DNA from: Oscillospiraceae bacterium
Lineage (GTDB): Bacteria; Bacillota; Clostridia; Saccharofermentanales; Saccharofermentanaceae
Length of the DNA stretch: 5,347 bases
NCBI GenBank assembly: GCA_902782985.1
Contig: CACZPC010000143.1
Coordinates: forward strand, 1-5,347
Direction: 5' to 3'
The notes beneath the pieces are model-generated. The model saw only the letters and a program-made list of their open reading frames with translations. It searched no databases and was not told where the DNA came from. Position 1 is the stretch's first letter, and every line of letters starts with the position of its first letter. Shown one piece after another: positions 1-5,347 of the stretch. A program made the position numbers and the translations under genes.

Positions 1-760
1 AGCTCTCATATGCAGGTGCGGTTGCCGGCGAAGATGCCTTCGAAGGCGCAGCCTTAGCGGCGGGCTTTTCGTCGAACAGCGAGTATTTGGATCTCTGAGC
101 CGAAGACGGCTTATTACCATACAGTGAATTTGCTGCTGCCGATCCGGCAGTATCGTTATTCTGCGACATTGAAGCAGACATATAGCCGTTCTGCATCTGA
201 GATGAATATGCGGCATAGGGGGCATTCTGTCCCGCATAACCCGTCTGCGGCTGCATCATGTCAGATTGATCCGCGCCGTAGCCGTAGGAAGTCTGCGACT
301 GATATCCCGCCGCCTGATCATATCCCGACGGTTGATATGCCGACTGCTGATATCCGGTCTGCGGCTGTGTATATGTCGTATTCTGTGAATAGTTCGTATT
401 TACCTGGGTTCCGTACTGAGATGCATACTGCGTCGCTGACTGCCCGGCATAATAATCCTGAGCAGCCGAAGGTGCCTGATACGACTGTCCCTGTCCGTAC
501 TGAGTCTGTCCATACTGTCCCTGATCATAAGCAGCTACCTGATCATATGATCGTGCACGCCTCGTCAATCGGGCGGAACCGTTATACCCGGGATAACCCT
601 GCGCGGGACTACCCGCACCGTATCCTTCAGCCATGTTGCCGGGCTGCGAATACTGCTGCCTCATATCGTTGCCGTATGTATCAGTGTACGGTCCCGATGA
701 CCACGCTCCGTTTTCCGAAAAGCCGGATCCGTTACTCCCGGCATTTCCTGAATTTCTCAT
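1..760 (-). CDS. Gln/Tyr/Gly/Ser-rich low-complexity (prion-like) protein, N-terminal part
   Basis: The minus strand is open from an ATG at 760-758 to the window edge, giving 253 codons without a stop, so the C-terminus is missing. The start is supported by a purine-rich ribosome site (AAGGGG at 775-770, nine bases upstream). An in-frame ATG further up (near 860) has no such site. About 34 of 253 residues are Gln and about 30 are Tyr, with much Gly, Ser and Ala. Residues 75-200 carry repeated Gln-Tyr-Gly and Gly-Tyr-Gln motifs, such as GQYGQTQYGQ at 81-90. There is one basic patch (RLTRRAR, 64-70). After residue 215 the chain turns into a Lys/Ala/Pro/Ser linker, for example EKPAAKAAPSKASSP. 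No signal peptide or membrane segment is visible in this part. The composition suggests a disordered region that may self-associate or act as a flexible tether for a C-terminal domain outside the window. I do not recognise the family. That the frame is coding is likely because of the start, the ribosome site and the coherent composition. Confidence 0.8.
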   Translation of the reverse strand, partial: MRNSGNAGSNGSGFSENGAWSSGPYTDTYGNDMRQQYSQPGNMAEGYGAGSPAQGYPGYNGSARLTRRARSYDQVAAYDQGQYGQTQYGQGQSYQAPSAAQDYYAGQSATQYASQYGTQVNTNYSQNTTYTQPQTGYQQSAYQPSGYDQAAGYQSQTSYGYGADQSDMMQPQTGYAGQNAPYAAYSSQMQNGYMSASMSQNNDTAGSAAANSLYGNKPSSAQRSKYSLFDEKPAAKAAPSKASSPATAPAYES

Positions 761-823
761 TATTTCCTGCCCCTTATCTCTCTCGATCGATCGAAATTTC
801 TCTTCTAAAATAATCCATAGGAA

Positions 824-853
824 ACTATAACCCCGAACGAGCCTATAATTCAA
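824..853 (-). promoter_or_regulatory. Candidate promoter of the Gln/Tyr-rich gene
   Basis: On the minus strand TTGAAT (853-848) and TATAGT (829-824) are separated by 18 bases, a plausible sigma-A pair. It would give a 5' leader of roughly 55-60 bases before the ATG at 760. A perfect TATAAT lies slightly upstream at 865-860 but has no convincing -35 partner, so it could be an alternative start point. This is seen by eye only and both options are weak. Confidence 0.3.
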
Positions 854-915
854 TCCCATATTATAAATAAAAAGCACAAAATTTCATGCCTGATCACGGC
901 AGGATGTGAAAGTGA

Positions 916-1056
916 TCTGCAGAGACACGAATTAGCAGAGCATCGCTTACTGTCCCGGGGAAGCACACCCTCAGGTACGCATTTCGAGCAAATCATGTAC
1001 ACGCCGGTGTACTTTGAATGTAGCGCGGATAACCGCTACCCAAAAGCCTCTGCAGA
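916..1056. ncRNA. Candidate structured RNA (branched fold, strand unknown)
   Basis: A perfect 9-bp outer inverted repeat, TCTGCAGAG at 916-924 and CTCTGCAGA at 1048-1056, encloses about 120 bases containing further pairings. One is a perfect hairpin, GTACAC/GTGTAC with a GCCG loop (997-1012). Another is GTAGCG/CGCTAC (1020-1025 with 1034-1039), which can be lengthened by TTTG (1013-1016) with CAAA (1041-1044). A third is an imperfect long stem around 940-980. Together they could form a closing helix with three arms. On the plus strand the closing helix is followed by a T-rich run; on the minus strand the element would lie in or upstream of the leader of the Gln/Tyr-rich gene. I compared it from memory with 6S, tmRNA, SRP and RNase P RNA and with common riboswitches, including the cyclic-di-GMP classes, and found no match to their conserved cores. 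Transcription is not shown. Confidence 0.3.
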
Positions 1057-1075
1057 GTTTTATTTGTCAGTGCGT

Positions 1076-1102
1076 GAGCCGCGGCCTTTTTTGATGCCGC
1101 TC
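1076..1102. other. Small G+C-rich hairpin with T-run loop
   Basis: GCGGC (1081-1085) and GCCGC (1096-1100) pair around a loop that contains TTTTTT (1087-1092). An alternative pairing uses GAGC (1076-1079) with GCTC (1099-1102) and a three-base bulge. It sits just between the candidate structured RNA and the palindrome array. The T-run is inside the loop rather than after the stem, so it is not a standard intrinsic terminator on either strand. Confidence 0.35.
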
Positions 1103-1375
1103 TGCGTTGTTTTTCTCATTCCCTATTGATTTTGTATTTATGAGAAAAAATATGCGTATATTTTTTCTCTTGCTTTTTGATATCGGCAGAAATGAGAAAA
1201 AAACGGCCTATATTTTTCTCGGTTCGTAAAATATGGGAAGCTACGAGAAGAAAAACGGTCAATATTTTTCTCATTACTTGTAAATAATCAGATGCGAGAA
1301 AACGATCATTGAAATCTGTTCTCAAATATGTGGATTTTCAAAACTACGAGAAAATCTGTGACACTTTCACTGACG
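1090..1375. repeat. AT-rich array of ~28-bp palindromes at 51-52-bp period
   Basis: Palindromic units with arms GAGAAAAA and TTTTTCTC lie at 1142-1169, 1194-1220, 1245-1272 and 1296-1323. A half-preserved unit ends at 1117 and a decayed one begins at 1348. The left arms start at 1142, 1194, 1245, 1296 and 1348, so the step is 52, 51, 51 and 52 bp. Units are 27-28 bp and are separated by unrelated 23-24-bp stretches. The units at 1194 and 1245 are nearly identical across their whole length, including an AACGGYC core. The unit at 1142 has its own, longer palindromic core, and those at 1296 and 1348 drift. The step is close to five turns of B-DNA, so all copies would face one side of the helix. 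This fits an operator, partition-like or curvature array. It resembles a CRISPR array superficially, but the repeats are too divergent and the spacers too short, and no cas gene is present. Confidence 0.75.
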
Positions 1376-1390
1376 GATCGGCTCCGGTCA
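1371..1390. other. Imperfect hairpin
   Basis: TGAC (1371-1374) pairs with GTCA (1387-1390), and GGA (1375-1377) pairs with TCC (1383-1385), leaving one bulged G at 1386 and a five-base loop. It lies between the decayed last palindrome of the array and the duplicated G+C-rich element. No T-run follows it on either strand. Confidence 0.35.
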
Positions 1391-1391
1391 G

Positions 1392-1456
1392 CGCCTCGAA
1401 AGGCACCCGCCGCGGTCAAGCCGCAGCATACCACGCCTCGAAAGGCACCCGCCGCG
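1392..1456. repeat. Two direct copies of a 23-bp G+C-rich element
   Basis: The bases at 1392-1414 and 1434-1456 are identical over 23 positions, giving a 42-bp period. Each copy begins CGCCTCGAAAGGC and ends CCGCCGCG. Each holds a small 4-bp hairpin, GCCT/AGGC, whose loop reads CGAA on the plus strand and TTCG on the minus strand. The latter is the strand transcribed from the upstream enzyme gene. The copies lie in the 3' untranslated region of that gene, starting 12 bases past its stop codon. They could be a small repetitive extragenic element or part of a transcript-end structure. Confidence 0.75.
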
Positions 1457-1464
1457 CGACCGCG
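1411..1464 (-). terminator. Possible 3'-end structure after the cyclic-di-GMP enzyme gene
   Basis: CGCGGTC (1411-1417) and GACCGCG (1458-1464) are a perfect 7-bp inverted repeat that starts three bases past the TAA stop (1470-1468) on the minus strand. It encloses one copy of the 23-bp repeat with its own small TTCG-loop hairpin. A G+C-rich structure at this place could end or stabilise the transcript. No U-run follows, so it is not a typical intrinsic terminator. I saw no other classical terminator between here and 1090. Confidence 0.35.
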
Positions 1465-1467
1465 TGC

Positions 1468-4400
1468 TTAATTCTCCCACTTCACGATCTCGTCGGCATC
1501 AAGAGGCTTAGCGTAATAATATCCCTGGAAACTCTCGACATGATACTTCTGGAGGATATCGCGCATACCCTCGGTCTCAATACCTTCGACGCATACCTTG
1601 GCGCCGAACAGTGACGCGAAGCCCGCGAAGTACTTGATGAGCTCGCGCTCGACCTGGTCCTCCTCGATCCTCATGATGAAGCCTCTGTCGATCTTTATTA
1701 TGTCGAAAGGCAGCTCCTTGACGATACCGATAGACGAGAAGCCGGTACCGAAGTCATCGAGCGCGACGAGGATGCCCCGCGACTTGAGGCTTGCGATGAC
1801 ATTCTTAAGGAGGTCGATATCCAGAAGCCTGCACCTTTCGGTGACCTCAAAGCAGATATTCTGCGGAGGATAACCGACATCGTCCAGGATCTTGAAGACC
1901 ATATCGACGAAGTCCGGTTTTTCGAGCTGCGTATAAGACAGATTGATATTGATCACGAATTCCGGGTTCTTCTCCAGGATCCTCTTAGCCACATAAAGCG
2001 ACTCCCTGATGATCCACGCGCCAAGCTCGGGGAACAGCGGATCGGATTCGAGAAGCGGTATAAACTGATTAGGCGGCACGGTGCCGTATTTGTCATTCTT
2101 CCAACGCAGCAGCGCCTCGGCTCCGATGAGCTTCTCGGTCTTGGCATCGACGACCGGCTGATAAAGGAGGAAGAATCCCCTGTAGCCGTGAGTAATGGAG
2201 GCGCGGATGGCATGAAGCTTTTCGATCCTCTGCTTATTATTCTCATTAAGATCATTATGGAACATCACAAGATCGCCGTGGTGACGGGACTTGGATTCTA
2301 CATAGGCGAAGTTCAGGCAGGCGTATACCGTCTGCGAATCGAGCTCGAAGCGGTCGAGCTTAAGTGCGCCGCAGTTGACCTCAAGCAGGATCCTCTTGTC
2401 ATCCACGGTGAAAGACTCGCGGAAATAATTGCGGAAGCGTTTATAGCCGTTCTCCGCATCCTCCTCCAAGATCTCATTGGCGATTATGGCAAATTTCGTA
2501 CCGTCGAGCCTGTACGCAGAGCCGACGTTGCCCGCGACCTCGACGATCTTCCTGGCATAAAGCTGCAGGACACGGTTACCGAAGTGATAGCCGTAGACCT
2601 CATTGATCTCAGAGAACTTGCTTATGCCGACGACGAAGATATATTTCGTCGCACGCCGCTTGATGCATATCTCGAGATCCTCGAAGAAACCGTACTGATT
2701 GCGAAGACCTGTCAGAGAATCGATATGTCCCTGCGCACCATGGCTCCTGATGGCGCCGACGAAGAAATCCGGCTCTCCGAAAAGATTCCTTATGACAACT
2801 CCCCTGCAGGTACAGACATCGTATTCGCCGTCGGCTTTCTTGGCACGATACTGCATGTCGTGACCGTAAGTCTCACCTGAGAATATCTCATCAATACCCT
2901 TTCTATAAGCTTCGCGGTCTTCGGGGTGGATATAGTCTTCCCAGATATCACCGGCACCGTACATATACTCCGCAGGGAGACCGTACAGATCCACTGCCGA
3001 CTTGGACCATCTGGAATAATCATATTTCATGTCACAGACATAGACATAAGCGCTGTCTGTTACCACCTCATATGACCTGAAGAGAGAATCGAGCATCTTC
3101 CTTCTGTCATCAGTGATCTCCCTGACGTCGGTGACAGCTTTCTGGGAGTGGCTCTCGCGCATGCTCATCAATTCCTTGAGATGCGCCTTATCCTGATACA
3201 TGCATTCGTCCGCACGATCAAGGACTTCTTCCATGGTCTTATCATCGCCCTTACGATACTCGGAAAAACCGGATGAAACAGTCGGTCCCTGTCCTATCCT
3301 GACGCTTTCTTCGGCCTGTCTCCTGAAAGACTCCATTAGCCTTTCGCGATCATCATAGTCCTCGCCCTGAAGGATGACTGCAAACTCATCGCCGCCGATC
3401 CTGAAGACCGGGCTGTGCGCGAATGTCCTGCAGACAGCTCTGTAGGAAAGCTTTATATATATATCTCCCGCCTTATGGCCCTGAGTCTCGTTAACGGTCT
3501 TAAGATCATTTATATCGCATATGACGATTCCGAAAGGCATCCTCAGGCCTTTATCGATCTCAGCCTGAAGCTCCCGCTCGTACTCGCGGTATGCAGTGAT
3601 ATTTCGAGCTCCGGTAAGATTGTCACGGCGCGCGATATCATTGGCGGTCGCAATCGCCTTAAGAAGCTCTTCCTCACGCTTGACATCCTCGTCACGGTTC
3701 TCGATGCAGAAGATGAAGTGAGATCTGTCGGTGGACCACCTTACGGTCATGCGCGTATAATGCACATCACCGGCGACGACCTCCATTCGATAATCTTCCG
3801 TAAGAGCCTTATTATTCTCAAGACCCGTCAGGAGTCTGTCACGATCAAGAAACAGCCTTATGCGTTCTCTGTCTTCTGAGCAGATAAGCCTGTCGATGTT
3901 CTTCTGCGCCGTATCGAAAAAGTCCTCGCCCTCCTCCTGGATCTCCAGCTCGCCGTATAGCTTATGAGTCGAAAACTCAATATAGTAGGAAGATCTTGCA
4001 TCGACATAATAGATCATGTCATAGTGAGCAGCCAGGCTCTCGGCGATCTGAGTATATGTTTCACTCTTAAGCTTGGTCTCCCTGAGCTCATCGCGTGCTT
4101 TTACTTCCTCATCTATATTCTCTACACATACAACGATATGCTTCTTATCACCTGCCAGGATCTCGGTATTCCTGATGTTCCTTACCTTGCCGTCTACGAT
4201 CAGGCGGTAAGTCACGGAATATGAATTTCTGTGCTTTAAATTATTGAGCATCACGTCCTTATGGTGATACTTGACGATCTTAGGCTGATCCTCGGGATGT
4301 ACGAACTTACGGACGCTCCTCCTGGACTCGGCAAAGAAGTCACTTCCGGTCACAGGCACATTCAGTTTCTTATACTCTTCCTTAGAAGAGATCTCGGAAT

Positions 4401-4917
4401 ATGAATTATTCTCAACATCCACATAATAAAGAAGATCATACTGCCCCGCCAGACTTGCCGTGATCAGATCATAGATCTCCTTCTGACGCGCCGTCTCCCT
4501 CTCCTGCTCTCTTCGATGATATTCCTCTTCGATATTGATGACGCCGAGGATAAAATAATCATTGTTATCGTCGATACCTCGGATCATCCTCAGAGCGTGC
4601 CACACAGGCTCGCCGTTGATCATCAGACGATATTCGATGCTCTGCATACTGCCCTTCTTCATGGCATTTCGCAGATTCTCCTTCTGAAGATCCTCCGTGA
4701 AAATATGCTGATCTTCTTGGTATATGACCTTTTTGCAGTCGCGGATGAGATTCTCGAAGAAATCATCACCGGTCTGCTCGAGGCTCAGAGACTGGAATTC
4801 GGGATTCACGGAATATCCGTAATACTCATTTGTGACCGCGTTAACATAATACACACTGGAATAATCCATGAGCAGCGCTTCGGATATCTTCTTAAAAATG
4901 ACATCCTGTTTGTCCAT
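1468..4917 (-). CDS. Multi-sensor cyclic-di-GMP synthase/phosphodiesterase (3x PAS-like, GGDEF, PAS, degenerate GGDEF, EAL)
   Basis: The 1149-residue protein starts at an ATG preceded by GGAGGA (4926-4921). It has no signal peptide or membrane helix, so it should be cytoplasmic. Three related modules (about 3-134, 143-273, 282-412) share a YYV(D/N) strand (23, 164, 303), a G-x-DFF turn (52-54, 193-195, 332-334) and an ED-containing segment. Each ends in an N-x-(E/D)-E-(E/D) charged helix. They look like PAS-type sensors, ligand unknown. GGDEF domain 1 (about 432-580) has D468, NETQGHKAGD (476-485) and an intact GGDEF (508-512), so diguanylate cyclase activity is expected. Its inhibitory RxxD site is replaced by FAHS (499-502). 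A PAS domain follows (about 603-725, HPEDR at 664-668). GGDEF domain 2 (about 731-885) has DGTKF at 805-809 and should be inactive, perhaps only binding GTP. The EAL domain (about 895-1149) keeps EALLRW (934-939), N992, FEVTE (1023-1027), DDFGTGFSS (1054-1062), K1075, E1111 and Q1131, so it should hydrolyse cyclic di-GMP. Net direction is not predictable. Confidence 0.95.
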   Translation of the reverse strand: MDKQDVIFKKISEALLMDYSSVYYVNAVTNEYYGYSVNPEFQSLSLEQTGDDFFENLIRDCKKVIYQEDQHIFTEDLQKENLRNAMKKGSMQSIEYRLMINGEPVWHALRMIRGIDDNNDYFILGVINIEEEYHRREQERETARQKEIYDLITASLAGQYDLLYYVDVENNSYSEISSKEEYKKLNVPVTGSDFFAESRRSVRKFVHPEDQPKIVKYHHKDVMLNNLKHRNSYSVTYRLIVDGKVRNIRNTEILAGDKKHIVVCVENIDEEVKARDELRETKLKSETYTQIAESLAAHYDMIYYVDARSSYYIEFSTHKLYGELEIQEEGEDFFDTAQKNIDRLICSEDRERIRLFLDRDRLLTGLENNKALTEDYRMEVVAGDVHYTRMTVRWSTDRSHFIFCIENRDEDVKREEELLKAIATANDIARRDNLTGARNITAYREYERELQAEIDKGLRMPFGIVICDINDLKTVNETQGHKAGDIYIKLSYRAVCRTFAHSPVFRIGGDEFAVILQGEDYDDRERLMESFRRQAEESVRIGQGPTVSSGFSEYRKGDDKTMEEVLDRADECMYQDKAHLKELMSMRESHSQKAVTDVREITDDRRKMLDSLFRSYEVVTDSAYVYVCDMKYDYSRWSKSAVDLYGLPAEYMYGAGDIWEDYIHPEDREAYRKGIDEIFSGETYGHDMQYRAKKADGEYDVCTCRGVVIRNLFGEPDFFVGAIRSHGAQGHIDSLTGLRNQYGFFEDLEICIKRRATKYIFVVGISKFSEINEVYGYHFGNRVLQLYARKIVEVAGNVGSAYRLDGTKFAIIANEILEEDAENGYKRFRNYFRESFTVDDKRILLEVNCGALKLDRFELDSQTVYACLNFAYVESKSRHHGDLVMFHNDLNENNKQRIEKLHAIRASITHGYRGFFLLYQPVVDAKTEKLIGAEALLRWKNDKYGTVPPNQFIPLLESDPLFPELGAWIIRESLYVAKRILEKNPEFVININLSYTQLEKPDFVDMVFKILDDVGYPPQNICFEVTERCRLLDIDLLKNVIASLKSRGILVALDDFGTGFSSIGIVKELPFDIIKIDRGFIMRIEEDQVERELIKYFAGFASLFGAKVCVEGIETEGMRDILQKYHVESFQGYYYAKPLDADEIVKWEN

Positions 4918-4990
4918 ATATCCTCCGAGTGGTCTGCATAGTGCGGTCGCAACTACGAGGTATTCGATATCGATATTATATCAAAAGATA

Positions 4991-5018
4991 ATGATAAATA
5001 CCGCATATAACTTGTCAA
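4991..5018 (-). promoter_or_regulatory. Probable sigma-A promoter of the cyclic-di-GMP enzyme gene
   Basis: On the minus strand a perfect TTGACA (5018-5013) lies 16 bases upstream of TATCAT (4996-4991). The expected start near 4984 leaves a leader of roughly 65 bases before the ATG at 4917. A perfect TATAAT (4980-4975) lies just downstream without a -35 partner. It overlaps ATATCGATAT (4967-4976), a 10-bp palindrome next to the start point that could be an operator. Confidence 0.55.
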
Positions 5019-5183
5019 CAAACCGTGAACAGTAAGGAAACCATATGTTATGTCAAGGCCCGGGAACTCCGCCGTCAAAATTGCTCAAAAAGCTTGAAAA
5101 CACTGCATTCTACCAACGGTCGATTGTAAAAACGAGCGATGATTGTTAGGTTTAGAGTAGATAAATGTACTGGGAGGTATCCT

Positions 5184-5347
5184 ATGAGACCACGTAAAAT
5201 CCTAAGCATGTTACTTGCTATGCTGATGGTCGTAGTATCATTCTCATCTGCAGTTCTTGCTGAAGGTGACACTACGACTTTCACGCTATCGACCGGTCTG
5301 TCGCTGACACTGCCGTCCGAATACAATACCATCTGGTATGGCATGAG
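5184..5347 (+). CDS. Exported protein with signal peptide, N-terminal fragment
   Basis: An ATG at 5184 is preceded by GGGAGGT (5172-5178) at good spacing, and the frame stays open for 54 codons to the window edge. Residues 1-26 form a classical signal peptide: a basic start (MRPRK), a hydrophobic core rich in Leu, Met and Val, and a probable signal peptidase I site after VLA (A26), before EGDTTT. No lipobox cysteine is seen, so secretion or surface exposure is more likely than lipid anchoring. The mature part begins with a Thr-rich stretch and an amphipathic segment, LSLTLPSEYNTIWYGM, which looks like the first strand of a beta-rich domain. I do not recognise the family. The gene is divergent from the cyclic-di-GMP enzyme gene and the two share a 266-bp intergenic region. 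No strong promoter is obvious for it; TTGTAA with TAGGTT near 5124-5152 is only a weak candidate. Confidence 0.85.
   Translation, partial: MRPRKILSMLLAMLMVVVSFSSAVLAEGDTTTFTLSTGLSLTLPSEYNTIWYGM

Larger units (their letters stand above)
761..1467. other. 707-bp gene-free region with several structured elements
   Basis: No convincing coding frame lies between the Gln/Tyr-rich gene and the cyclic-di-GMP enzyme gene. Short open frames that cross it (around 1116-1325 minus and 1309-1614 plus) run through repeats or antisense to the enzyme gene and lack ribosome sites. Going up in coordinate, the region holds a candidate promoter near 824-865, nested inverted repeats at 916-1056, a small G+C-rich hairpin with a T6 loop at 1076-1102, an AT-rich phased palindrome array at about 1090-1375, and a G+C-rich duplicated element at 1392-1464. 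Base composition switches sharply from AT-rich in the array to G+C-rich in the block after it, which suggests the pieces have different origins or functions. Confidence 0.7.

Noticed and set aside
124..813. 229-codon plus-strand open frame
   Set aside because: It is antisense to the Gln/Tyr-rich gene, has no ribosome site and has a His/Arg/Ser/Pro-rich composition typical of a shadow frame.
900..1075. Cyclic-di-GMP riboswitch
   Set aside because: It would have suited the neighbouring enzyme, but the conserved GEMM core motifs are not present on either strand.
1116..1325. 69-codon minus-strand open frame
   Set aside because: It runs through the palindrome array, has no ribosome site, and its Lys/Phe-rich sequence follows from the A- and T-tracts.
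1090..1375. CRISPR array
   Set aside because: The regular spacing looks CRISPR-like, but repeats differ strongly from copy to copy, spacers of 23-24 bp are too short, and no cas gene is in the window.
2188..2880. 230-codon plus-strand open frame inside the enzyme gene
   Set aside because: It is antisense to the recognisable PAS, degenerate GGDEF and EAL coding sequence and reflects codon bias of that gene.
5075..5344. 89-codon minus-strand open frame
   Set aside because: It is antisense to the signal-peptide gene, whose ribosome site and export signal are far more convincing.

Overview
The window looks like chromosomal DNA from a Gram-positive anaerobe of the Clostridia, possibly related to Lachnospiraceae. 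This is an inference. It rests on the strong GGAGG-type ribosome sites, the sigma-A-like TTGACA/TATCAT promoter, the moderate G+C content, and the long soluble PAS/GGDEF/EAL protein, a style common in that group. Nothing in the sequence fixes the genus.

Layout from left to right. Positions 760 to 1 (minus strand) hold the first 253 codons of a protein rich in Gln, Tyr, Gly and Ser. It is low-complexity and prion-like, and its C-terminus lies outside the window. Positions 761 to 1467 form a long gene-free stretch that is far from featureless. It holds a probable promoter for the Gln/Tyr-rich gene and a set of nested inverted repeats at 916-1056 that could fold into a branched RNA. It also holds an AT-rich array of short palindromes repeating every 51-52 bp (about 1090-1375). 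Last comes a G+C-rich block with a duplicated 23-bp element and inverted repeats, directly after the stop codon of the next gene. Positions 4917 to 1468 (minus strand) encode a 1149-residue cyclic-di-GMP enzyme: three tandem related sensor modules, an intact GGDEF domain, a PAS domain, a degenerate GGDEF domain and an intact EAL domain. Positions 4918-5183 are a divergent promoter region. From 5184 (plus strand) there is the start of an exported protein with a clear signal peptide, cut off by the window end.

The large enzyme should be a cytoplasmic sensor that both makes and degrades cyclic di-GMP. The exported protein is divergently transcribed from the same intergenic region. The Gln/Tyr-rich protein lies downstream on the same strand, but about 700 bp and several structured elements separate it from the enzyme, so it is probably an independent transcription unit. 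No functional link among the three genes can be shown from the window. The most unusual item is the helically phased palindrome array between the enzyme gene and the Gln/Tyr-rich gene.
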